From Candidatus Zambryskiibacteriota bacterium (GTDB taxonomy: Bacteria; Patescibacteriota; Minisyncoccia; Phycocordibacterales; WO2-35-19), in the NCBI GenBank assembly GCA_003233455.1, contig QILQ01000006.1, positions 1 through 33,327 on the forward strand: a stretch of 33,327 nt of DNA, read 5' to 3'. A model generated the notes under the pieces. That model was not told the origin of the DNA. It did not search any database and worked only from the letters and a program-made list of their open reading frames with translations. The number at the start of each line of letters is the position of its first letter. The first letter of the stretch is position 1. The position numbers and the translations under genes were made by a program. Shown one piece after another: positions 22,211 to 28,945 of the stretch.

Positions 22211-22759
22211 ATGGAAAAAAACAACAACCAAGTTTGGGAATTTATAAGATACGCTTTACTGGCTTTGCTTATAGTGATTCCTTTTCGCATTTTTATTGCT
22301 CAACCGTATGTGGTCTCAGGATCTTCTATGGATCCCACATTTAAAAATGCCGATTACCTTATTGTGGATCAATTAAGTTTAAGATTTAAAAAACCAAAAA
22401 GAGATTCAGTTGTTATTATAAGGTATCCCAGAAATCCTTCTAAATTTTTTATAAAAAGACTAATCGGTTTTCCGGAAGAAACTATTAAAATAAAAAATGG
22501 TTTAGTCTGGATTTATAATAAAGAAAATAAAAATGGTTTTGAATTAAATGAACCTTATGTTTTTTATAAAAAGAATGAAGATTTTTCCGCAAAATTGGGA
22601 CCGGATGAATATTTTGTGATGGGAGACAATAGAGCGGCTAGTTACGATTCTAGAATGTGGGGGTCCGTGCCTAGAAAATATATTATAGGCAGACCAATTA
22701 TAAGATTGTTGCCACTAAATAAGATTGGAATTTTACCCGGTCAATCTAAAACTGATTAA
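22211..22759 (+). CDS. lepB: Signal peptidase I
   Basis: Type I signal peptidase (S26), which cuts signal peptides from exported proteins at the outer face of the membrane. One N-terminal membrane segment (about residues 12-30) is followed by the nucleophile S39 in SGSSMDPTF, the general base K82 in FFIKRLIG, and the box E segment GDNRAASYDSR. Length of 182 aa is normal for the single-anchor form. It precedes the HisRS-like gene by 7 nt. The many exported proteins in this window (transglycosylase, CAP protein, surface repeat proteins) are likely clients. Confidence 0.95.
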   Translation: MEKNNNQVWEFIRYALLALLIVIPFRIFIAQPYVVSGSSMDPTFKNADYLIVDQLSLRFKKPKRDSVVIIRYPRNPSKFFIKRLIGFPEETIKIKNGLVWIYNKENKNGFELNEPYVFYKKNEDFSAKLGPDEYFVMGDNRAASYDSRMWGSVPRKYIIGRPIIRLLPLNKIGILPGQSKTD

Positions 22760-22766
22760 ATATATA

Positions 22767-23957
22767 ATGAACAACAACCAACACAATAAAAATAAGATAC
22801 AATCCAAAACAGTTCAAAATAGAAATATTAAAGAAATAACAGTGGTAAATAAAATCGCGAGATTTTACGGGTTTTTACCTATTATTCCTCCAAGTATAGA
22901 AGAACAAGATATTGAACACACTAAAAAATTTGACCAATCATCACATCCAGCGGAAAAAGCGGCTCTTTTGCGTATTTATTTTGAAGATAAGATGATGGCT
23001 TTGCCCCAGCCAAATATGTTTTATTGTGAAAGACCTTTTCCCAGATCAAAAAAATTTACCGGCGAAAGTAAAAAAACTTCTCAGCTTGAAGGGGCGATTA
23101 TTTCTTTAGGTTCCGCTAAAAGCATTTGTCAATGTCTTTCTATTCAAGCCGCTATTTCTATTTTAAATACCATAAGTTACAAAAATCTTGAAATTGAGAT
23201 AAATTCAATAGGAGATAAAGACTCGGCTACTGAATTTCGGAGAGAATTAACCTCGTTTGTAAGAAGAAATTTTAATTCTTTTCCGTCAGATTTAAAACAA
23301 GCTGTTAAAAAAAATTTATTCGCTATTTTAAAAAAACAAAAAGAAGAATGGCAATCTTTCCAAATTAAATGTCCTAAATCAATAGATTTTTTATCCGAAC
23401 TGAGTAGATTGCACTTTAAAGAAACGCTTGAATTTTTAGAGGTTTTAAATATTCCATATCAAATAAATCATTATTTAGTTGGCGATCCAGATATAGGTTC
23501 GGAAACTATATTTTCCATAAAAAATGCAAAAGACGAAAAGGAGTTAGCTTATGGGTTTAGTTTTAACAGACTAGCTAAAAAAATAGGTTGTAAAAGAGAT
23601 ATACCTTGCAGTGTTTTAAATATTTCCGCTAAACTCAAAAAGAAATTAAAAAAAACAAAAGTCAGACCAATAAAATATCAATTCTTTTTGGTTCAATTTG
23701 GTCCTGAAGCCAAACTGAAAAGTTTTTTAGTTTTGGAAGAATTACATAAAGCTGGTGTTAATACGCTTCATTTAATAGCTAAAGATAAATTAAGCGGACA
23801 GATGAATATAGCTGAAAAATCGGAAGCTTCTTATATTATTTTAATAGGTCAAAAAGAAGCTTTGGAAAATTCCGTCATTATCCGCGATAAGAATACTCGT
23901 TCTCAAGAAATTGTTCCTATCTCTAAATTAGCCACCAAAGTAAAAGAGTTAATTTAA
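22767..23957 (+). CDS. Histidyl-tRNA synthetase-like paralogue with degenerate catalytic motifs
   Basis: A 396-aa protein that follows the HisRS layout: an N-terminal class II core, an insertion, and a C-terminal HGTP anticodon-binding domain (about residues 300-395, with IILIGQKEALENSVIIRDKNTRSQEIVPISKL very close to HisRS). The catalytic part has lost key signatures. Motif 2 reads MFYCERPFPRSKKF with no GRYRQF-type segment, and the histidine-binding RGLDYYT region reads VGDPDIGSETIF. So histidine activation is doubtful. It could be a HisZ-like regulator, another tRNA-binding factor or a divergent synthetase. The start is the ATG at 22767, 7 nt after the lepB stop; the longer reading overlaps lepB. 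Probably co-transcribed with lepB. Confidence 0.75.
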   Translation: MNNNQHNKNKIQSKTVQNRNIKEITVVNKIARFYGFLPIIPPSIEEQDIEHTKKFDQSSHPAEKAALLRIYFEDKMMALPQPNMFYCERPFPRSKKFTGESKKTSQLEGAIISLGSAKSICQCLSIQAAISILNTISYKNLEIEINSIGDKDSATEFRRELTSFVRRNFNSFPSDLKQAVKKNLFAILKKQKEEWQSFQIKCPKSIDFLSELSRLHFKETLEFLEVLNIPYQINHYLVGDPDIGSETIFSIKNAKDEKELAYGFSFNRLAKKIGCKRDIPCSVLNISAKLKKKLKKTKVRPIKYQFFLVQFGPEAKLKSFLVLEELHKAGVNTLHLIAKDKLSGQMNIAEKSEASYIILIGQKEALENSVIIRDKNTRSQEIVPISKLATKVKELI

Positions 23958-23997
23958 TTATACCACAAATCACTTAACAACAATGGGCATCTTTGTA
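23957..23997 (-). repeat. Promoter-bearing dispersed repeat, copy 2 (inverted)
   Basis: Minus-strand copy of the 41-nt element at 1350-1390: TACAAAGATGCCCATTGT, a variable 9 nt, then ATTTGTGGTATAAT. Its promoter points back into the end of the HisRS-like gene, so it would make antisense RNA. Confidence 0.6.
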
Positions 23998-24044
23998 ATT
24001 TTTAGTTTTTGCATAAAAAGAGAAATTGTGATAAGGTTTTAAAT

Positions 24045-24281
24045 ATGGCAATAAATGTAGAAATAATAAAAAGTGGTAATGATAATAATTTGGGAGTTAT
24101 AAGAAAATTTACCAAAAGAGTTAGAGGCTCCGGTATTTTGAAGCGTCTCCGTAGCAGAAGATATAATATTAGAAAAATTTCCGAGTATGTTAAAAAGAAA
24201 AAAACTCTTAAAAGATTAACTAAAAGAGCTAAAATTGAAGAACTTATAAAGATGGGCAAAATACCCGATAAGTTACAATAG
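24045..24281 (+). CDS. rpsU: 30S ribosomal protein bS21
   Basis: A 78-aa, very basic protein with the bS21 pattern: VEIIKSGNDNNLGVIRKFTKRVRGSGILKRLRSRRYN, where the beta strand is followed by the two Arg/Lys-rich helices. bS21 sits near the 3' end of 16S rRNA and the anti-Shine-Dalgarno. I use the ATG at 24045 (MAINVE), which has AAGG 9 nt upstream, one of the few Shine-Dalgarno-like sites here; a reading from 24009 adds a non-conserved stretch. First gene of rpsU-ybeY-ftsA; ybeY begins directly after its stop. Confidence 0.9.
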   Translation: MAINVEIIKSGNDNNLGVIRKFTKRVRGSGILKRLRSRRYNIRKISEYVKKKKTLKRLTKRAKIEELIKMGKIPDKLQ

Positions 24282-24707
24282 ATGAAAAACTTATACCAAG
24301 CTAGTAATACTTCTTTAAATTCTCTACTTAAAAATAATCTGTTAATTCCCAGAAATTTTAGAAAATTACCTTTTGAAAAAATTAAAAATGATATCTTAGG
24401 TAAAAGATATGAACTTTCTATTGTTTTTATAGGTGAAAAACGTTCAAAAAATTTGAATACAACTTACGGAAAGAAAAATAAAGCGACAGATGTTCTTTCA
24501 TTTCCTTTTTCTTCTCTTGTTGGAGAAATTTTCATCAATCCTCAAATAGCTAAAATAAAATCAATCAAATTTTGTCTTCCTTATGAAAATTATTTATTTT
24601 TTTTAGTTATCCACGCCATCCTTCATTTGAAAGGTATGCGACATGGTGCTAATATGGAAAGATATGAGCTCAAATATTACAGCAGGTATAGATGTGGGAA
24701 CTTATGA
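24282..24707 (+). CDS. ybeY: Endoribonuclease YbeY (16S rRNA maturation)
   Basis: A 141-aa YbeY metalloprotein, an RNase for 16S rRNA 3' end maturation and quality control. The zinc site HAILHLKGMRH gives H111, H115 and H121 in the family spacing Hx3Hx5H, and KATDVLSFPF is the conserved substrate-site block. It begins in the base after the rpsU stop and its last 44 nt overlap the ftsA start, so the three genes are translationally coupled. It ends in TGA. The pairing of bS21 with YbeY fits a 30S assembly role. Confidence 0.92.
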   Translation: MKNLYQASNTSLNSLLKNNLLIPRNFRKLPFEKIKNDILGKRYELSIVFIGEKRSKNLNTTYGKKNKATDVLSFPFSSLVGEIFINPQIAKIKSIKFCLPYENYLFFLVIHAILHLKGMRHGANMERYELKYYSRYRCGNL

Positions 24708-25836
24708 AGTAAGAGTTGTTATTGCGGAGCATGGTGATAAAAATAATTTGACCGCTATTTTAGGTACCGGCAGAGCTGAATCAAAAGGTCTCAGACATGG
24801 ATACATAATAAATATGGCTGATGTTACTAAGAGCGTTAATTTAGCTAAAAGACAAGCGGAAAAAGCTTCTGGCATTAAAATAAGAAAAGCTTTTATTTCT
24901 ATAGGAGGAATTGGTCTCTCTAGTGTAAAATCGCAAGGATCCACTATTGTAACGAAAGCTGACCAAGAAATAACAGGAGCGGATGTGGAACAAGCCATTT
25001 CGGCTGCTGAAGAAGCTATCCCCAATTCTTTAATACAAAATAGAAAAATAATTTATTCTATTCCAACTTTGTGGAAAATAGACGGTAAACCGGTTTTGGG
25101 CAGAGTTCTTGGTATGAAAGGTGTCAAACTTGAAACTAAAACTCTTTTTATCAGTTGTATTGAACCTCATTTGGATGATTTGGTTGAAGCGGTAGAAGAG
25201 ACCGGAGTGGAAGTAGTAGATGTGGTCGCTTCTCCCATTGCCGCCAGTTTTGTCACTCTTTCAAAAAGTCAAAAAATTGCCGGTTGTGTTCTTGCTAACA
25301 TAGGAGCGGAAACAGTTTCTATTGTTGTTTTTGAAAATAATATTCCGATATCTTTAGAAGTATTTCCCATTGGAGGATCAGATATAACAAATGATATTGC
25401 TCTGGGACTCAAAATATCTATGGAGGAAGCTGAATCTATTAAACTCGGAGGAATTACAGCTACCAGTTATTCCAGAAAAAAGCTGGAAGAAATAATCTCT
25501 GCTCGGTTGGGAGATATTTTTGAATTGATAGAAGTTCATCTTAAAAAAATTGGCAAGTCCGGTATCTTGCCGGCCGGTATTATAATGACGGGAGGTTCTT
25601 CTTCTCTCGGATTGATTGAAGATTTGGCCAGAAGTTATCTTCGTTTGCCTTCTCGGATAGCTTCTCTTCATATAGGTAGCGATAAATTTCAAATAAAAGA
25701 TTCTTCTTGGTCTGTAGCTTATGGACTTTGTATTATAAGCAGTATCCCAGACGAAGAAGAAAGACTCGGTCTCAAAAGATATAGCAAAAATGTATTCAAA
25801 ACAATATGGCAAACATTAAAGAAATTTTTACCATAA
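24664..25836 (+). CDS. ftsA: Cell division protein FtsA
   Basis: FtsA, an actin-like ATPase that ties FtsZ filaments to the membrane. The phosphate-1 motif is AGIDVGTYEVRVVIAEHG at the N-terminus, the 1C subdomain (SHS2) follows (KAFISIGGIGLSSVKSQG), and phosphate-2 and adenosine motifs appear at VLANIGAETVSIVVF and ILPAGIIMTGGSS. The C-terminus (YSKNVFKTIWQTLKKFLP) reads as the membrane-binding amphipathic helix. I place the start at the ATG at 24664 (MSSNITAG), 390 aa, overlapping ybeY by 44 nt. It is followed by a GTGTCAAGGG hairpin and then ftsZ with its own promoter. Confidence 0.93.
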   Translation: MSSNITAGIDVGTYEVRVVIAEHGDKNNLTAILGTGRAESKGLRHGYIINMADVTKSVNLAKRQAEKASGIKIRKAFISIGGIGLSSVKSQGSTIVTKADQEITGADVEQAISAAEEAIPNSLIQNRKIIYSIPTLWKIDGKPVLGRVLGMKGVKLETKTLFISCIEPHLDDLVEAVEETGVEVVDVVASPIAASFVTLSKSQKIAGCVLANIGAETVSIVVFENNIPISLEVFPIGGSDITNDIALGLKISMEEAESIKLGGITATSYSRKKLEEIISARLGDIFELIEVHLKKIGKSGILPAGIIMTGGSSSLGLIEDLARSYLRLPSRIASLHIGSDKFQIKDSSWSVAYGLCIISSIPDEEERLGLKRYSKNVFKTIWQTLKKFLP

Positions 25837-25840
25837 TTTA

Positions 25841-25868
25841 GTGTCAAGGGTTCCCCTTGACACTTTTT
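25841..25868 (+). terminator. REP-like hairpin acting as ftsA terminator
   Basis: Perfect 10-bp arms GTGTCAAGGG (25841-25850) and CCCTTGACAC (25854-25863) with a TTC loop, followed by TTTTT. The same hairpin, base for base, occurs at 31501-31523 inside a coding sequence, so it is a dispersed repeat. It resembles the TGTCAAAGG hairpins at the RAYT. Confidence 0.75.
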
Positions 25869-25907
25869 GATATTTTTTAATAACACATTTTATAATTTAT
25901 ACAACCT

Positions 25908-25935
25908 TTGTGTTTTTAACACTTCTTGGTATAAT
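25908..25935 (+). promoter_or_regulatory. ftsZ promoter
   Basis: TTGTGT (25908-25913), 16 nt, TATAAT (25930-25935) with an extended TGG. It gives a leader of about 40 nt before the ftsZ ATG. Confidence 0.55.
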
Positions 25936-25982
25936 AGCATCGTTATCTCTTATTTTTAAATATTTAATTTGTAATTAGTAAT

Positions 25983-27170
25983 ATGCCTCAAATAAAACCA
26001 GAAGTAGAAGTGTTTGCCAGAATAAAAGTTATCGGAGTTGGTGGTTCTGGCAAAAACGCGGTTAATCATATGATTGACTCCAAAGTGAAAGGAGTTGAGT
26101 TTATCGCGATAAATACAGATGCTCAAGATTTACACCATTCGGAAGCTAAAAAAAAGATACACATAGGAAAAAATTTGACTAAAGGATTGGGCACCGGTAT
26201 GAATCCGGAACTGGGCAAACGAGCGGTGGAAGAAACCAAGGAAGAAATTCAAGAAGCTATCAAAGGAGCCGATATGGTTTTTATTGCTTGCGGACTTGGT
26301 GGAGGCACAGGAACCGGAGCCGCTCCGGTTATTGCTCGCACCTCTAAAGAATTGGATACTTTAACAGTGGCAGTGGTAACTAAACCTTTTTCTTTTGAAG
26401 GTCAACAAAAAATGCGTTTGGCGGAATCCGGATTGGAGGAACTTCGCCAATCGGTTGACGCTTTGATAGTAATTCCCAATGATAGATTACTGGCTACTAT
26501 TGATAAAGAAACTTCGGCTAAAAATGCTTTTGCCATATGTGATGATATTTTAAAAGAAGCAGTTGAAGGTATATCCGATCTTATTACTATGCCAGGTATT
26601 ATAAATATTGATTTCGCCGACGTTCGAGCCATTATGGAAGAAGCTGGGGGCGCTTTAATGGGTATAGGTAGAGCTTCCGGAGAAAAAAGAGCCGAGGAAG
26701 CGGCTAAGTTGGCTATAAATTCCCCTCTTTTGGAAGTTTCAATAAATGGTGCTAAAGGTGTTTTGTTTTCCATTGCCGGAGGTGATGATTTAACGATGTT
26801 TGAAATAAACGATGCCGCCAAATTTATTACCGAATCAGTAGACCCAAACGCTAAAATAATATTTGGAACAGTTCACGATGAAAAACTTAAAAAAGGCGAA
26901 GTAAAAATTACTGTTATCGCTTCCGGCTTTCCTGAAAATTATATGAAAGGTAATAATTTATTTGGAAATAAAGAAATGGAAATGGAAGAGGAAGAAGGTA
27001 AGGGTAAAATATTTAATTCTGTATTTGGCAGAGAAAAAGAGGAGGATAAAAATAAAAAAGATAAAAAAGAAGAGAATTTAAAAAAAGAAAAAAAACAAAA
27101 TATAATAGATGATGAAGATGATGAATGGGGTGCTGTGCCGGCATTTTTAAGAAGATCTAAATTAAAATAA
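25983..27170 (+). CDS. ftsZ: Cell division protein FtsZ
   Basis: Tubulin-like GTPase that forms the division ring. The signature GGGTGTG is at residues 106-112, the N-terminal [14 protein letters not shown] and the synergy loop [26 protein letters not shown] are intact. A charged Glu/Lys linker (about 325-375) precedes the conserved C-terminal peptide [10 protein letters not shown], which binds FtsA; so the FtsA-FtsZ pair is functional by sequence. The 395-aa length is normal. It follows ftsA after a hairpin and has its own promoter. A fold-back element lies 41 nt after its stop. Confidence 0.97.
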   Translation: MPQIKPEVEVFARIKVIGVGGSGKNAVNHMIDSKVKGVEFIAINTDAQDLHHSEAKKKIHIGKNLTKGLGTGMNPELGKRAVEETKEEIQEAIKGADMVFIACGLGGGTGTGAAPVIARTSKELDTLTVAVVTKPFSFEGQQKMRLAESGLEELRQSVDALIVIPNDRLLATIDKETSAKNAFAICDDILKEAVEGISDLITMPGIINIDFADVRAIMEEAGGALMGIGRASGEKRAEEAAKLAINSPLLEVSINGAKGVLFSIAGGDDLTMFEINDAAKFITESVDPNAKIIFGTVHDEKLKKGEVKITVIASGFPENYMKGNNLFGNKEMEMEEEEGKGKIFNSVFGREKEEDKNKKDKKEENLKKEKKQNIIDDEDDEWGAVPAFLRRSKLK

Positions 27171-27210
27171 ATTTTCCGGCAGAGCAGATTTGATGCTTGA
27201 TTTTTATTTA

Positions 27211-27291
27211 ACCTCACCCCTACCCCTCTCCTTAGTAAGGAGAGGGACCGAGAACATCTATAATTATACTAAAATCTAGATAGGGTGAGGT
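27211..27291. repeat. Fold-back palindromic element, copy D
   Basis: About 81 nt: outer arms ACCTCACCC (from 27211) and GGGTGAGGT (27283-27291), inner hairpin CCCTCTCCTTA/TAAGGAGAGGG at 27224-27246. T6 follows on the plus strand, so here it can terminate ftsZ. It is about 16.5 kb from the copies around DUF559. Confidence 0.85.
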
Positions 27292-27305
27292 TTTTTGTAA
27301 ATTTT

Positions 27306-27314
27306 TGTTATAAT
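27306..27314 (+). promoter_or_regulatory. Extended -10 promoter of the flavoprotein gene
   Basis: TGTTATAAT, 36 nt before the ATG at 27351, directly after fold-back copy D. Confidence 0.5.
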
Positions 27315-27350
27315 GTTACAATTATTTATTATTAATAATTTATTTTATTT

Positions 27351-28319
27351 ATGTATGAACTAATAATCATTGGCGGTGGACCAGCGGGCGTAGCAGGTGC
27401 GGTTTATGCGGCGAGAAAACAAATTAAAACAGCTCTTGTTGTAGAAGATTTTGGCGGTCAGAGTGTAGAATCAAACGAAATCCAAAATTGGGTTGGAACT
27501 ATTGCTATCTCTGGTATTGACTTGGCTAAAAAATTTAAAGAACATCTTAAATTTTATGCTGGCGATAATATTTTTATAAAAGAAGGAGAAAAAGTTAATA
27601 AAATTGAATCTATATCTCCAACCGAAAATAATAATCAAAATAATAATTTCTTAGTAGTTACCAATAAAGATACTTATAAAACAAAAATAATTTTAATAGC
27701 TACCGGCAGTTCGCGTAGAAAACTTGATATTCCGGGCGCCAAAGAATTAGAAGGTAAAGGTATCACTTATTGTGCTTCTTGCGATGGACCGTTTTTTGCC
27801 AATAAAGAGGTGGTGGTTGTAGGTGGTGGCAATGCCGGTTTTGAATCTGCGGCTCAACTACTCGCCTATTGTAAAAGTGTTACTCTTATTTCCAGAGGAG
27901 AATTTAGAGCTGATCCGATTACAATAGAAAAAGTATTAGCAAATCCTAAAATGACAGCTCTAACAAACGCTTCACCCATTGAAATAAAAGGTGGTTCAAT
28001 TGATGGTCAAACGGGTAATTTTGTAAAATCTTTGGTTTATCATCGATCGGCTCCTTTTGCCGATGATGTTGAAATTAAAGTGGATGGCGTATTTGTAGAG
28101 ATTGGTCATACTCCGGCAACTTCTTTTGTAGAAAATTTGGTGGAGATGGATGAATTCAAACATATAAAAATTAACTGTAAAACTCAACAAACCAATGTAA
28201 AAGGAATTTGGGCAGCCGGAGATTGCACTGATGCTCTTTATCACCAAAATAACATCGCCGCCGGCGACGCCGTTAAAGCAGTTGAAGATATTTATTTAGA
28301 ATTGCAAAAAATCAAATAA
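27351..28319 (+). CDS. trxB: Thioredoxin reductase-like flavoprotein
   Basis: A 322-aa low-molecular-weight thioredoxin reductase type protein that passes electrons from NAD(P)H through FAD to a disulfide. FAD-binding IIIGGGPAGVAGAVYAARK opens the protein, the redox pair is C141-AS-C144 (YCASCDGPFF), the NAD(P) motif is VVVVGGGNAGFESAAQL, and GIWAAGDCTD is the second FAD site near the C-terminus. The NADP-specific Arg cluster (HRRxxxR in E. coli) is not evident: the segment reads ISRGEFRADP, so cofactor choice is open. Single gene with its own promoter. It could serve thioredoxin for the ribonucleotide reductase. Confidence 0.88.
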   Translation: MYELIIIGGGPAGVAGAVYAARKQIKTALVVEDFGGQSVESNEIQNWVGTIAISGIDLAKKFKEHLKFYAGDNIFIKEGEKVNKIESISPTENNNQNNNFLVVTNKDTYKTKIILIATGSSRRKLDIPGAKELEGKGITYCASCDGPFFANKEVVVVGGGNAGFESAAQLLAYCKSVTLISRGEFRADPITIEKVLANPKMTALTNASPIEIKGGSIDGQTGNFVKSLVYHRSAPFADDVEIKVDGVFVEIGHTPATSFVENLVEMDEFKHIKINCKTQQTNVKGIWAAGDCTDALYHQNNIAAGDAVKAVEDIYLELQKIK

Positions 28320-28398
28320 TTTTTTATTATATTATTAGACGCCGAGCGTTTAGTATAGATTTTTTGATATTTCTATTGTATGATTTTTAGTTGTTCTG

Positions 28399-28926
28399 TT
28401 ATTTTAATGTAGCAGAAGGTAATCCAAACATTTGAACTACAAAAATAGCCTGTCTACCTTTATAGATACCGGTAGAAGTGGCAATACCTATTTCAGTATA
28501 GTTTGGATTTATAATATTTAAAAAATGACTGCGAGAATTCATCCATGCTCTTTCCACATCTTCACTGTTTTCAAAATTGACTGCTAAATTTTCACCAGCA
28601 TAAATATATTTATAACCCGCTTTTCGAAACCAATACCAAGGAGTTTTGCCATCCGGAGTATTATGAGCAAAATAACTTTTAGTCGCCATATCATTAGCCT
28701 TCATTTGAGCTGCTTTTACCAGAAGCGGATTTACTTTAAGTTCTTGACGATTAGCGACCACTCTATTTTTATTTGTCAGATTAACTAATACGCTGGCATA
28801 AATAGCTGAAAGTGAATCTAAAACTGTTGTTCTAACAGAAGGACTTATCCCCACAAAAATAACTATAACAACCAAAAAAACAACAGCTATTTTTAATTTC
28901 ATAGTTTCTCTATATTTTTTTCTCAC
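28399..28926 (-). CDS. Secreted CAP-domain (SCP/PR-1-like) protein
   Basis: A 175-aa exported protein with an N-terminal membrane or signal segment (about residues 11-27 counted from the GTG) and a CAP domain. The CAP blocks are seen: NRQELKVNPLLVKAAQMKANDMATKSYFAHNTPDGKTPWYWFRKAGYKYIYAGENLA, then AWMNSRSHFLNIINPNYTEIGIA, with the conserved His and Glu residues of the cleft. Bacterial CAP proteins have uncertain roles outside the cell. I favour the GTG at 28926: TGTTATAGT lies 6 nt before it, the spacing seen at other leaderless genes; an ATG at 28902 is the alternative. It follows the large surface protein on the same strand. Confidence 0.88.
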   Translation of the reverse strand: MRKKYRETMKLKIAVVFLVVIVIFVGISPSVRTTVLDSLSAIYASVLVNLTNKNRVVANRQELKVNPLLVKAAQMKANDMATKSYFAHNTPDGKTPWYWFRKAGYKYIYAGENLAVNFENSEDVERAWMNSRSHFLNIINPNYTEIGIATSTGIYKGRQAIFVVQMFGLPSATLK

Positions 28927-28932
28927 AAAATT

Positions 28933-28941
28933 ACTATAACA
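28933..28941 (-). promoter_or_regulatory. Extended -10 promoter of the CAP gene, leaderless
   Basis: TGTTATAGT on the minus strand, six nt before the GTG at 28926. It overlaps the near 3' end of the surface protein gene. Confidence 0.5.
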
Positions 28942-28945
28942 TATT

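Noticed and set aside
24702-25812. Two minus-strand ORFs (107 and 144 aa) opposite ftsA
   Set aside because: Fully antisense to a conserved gene, no family features.
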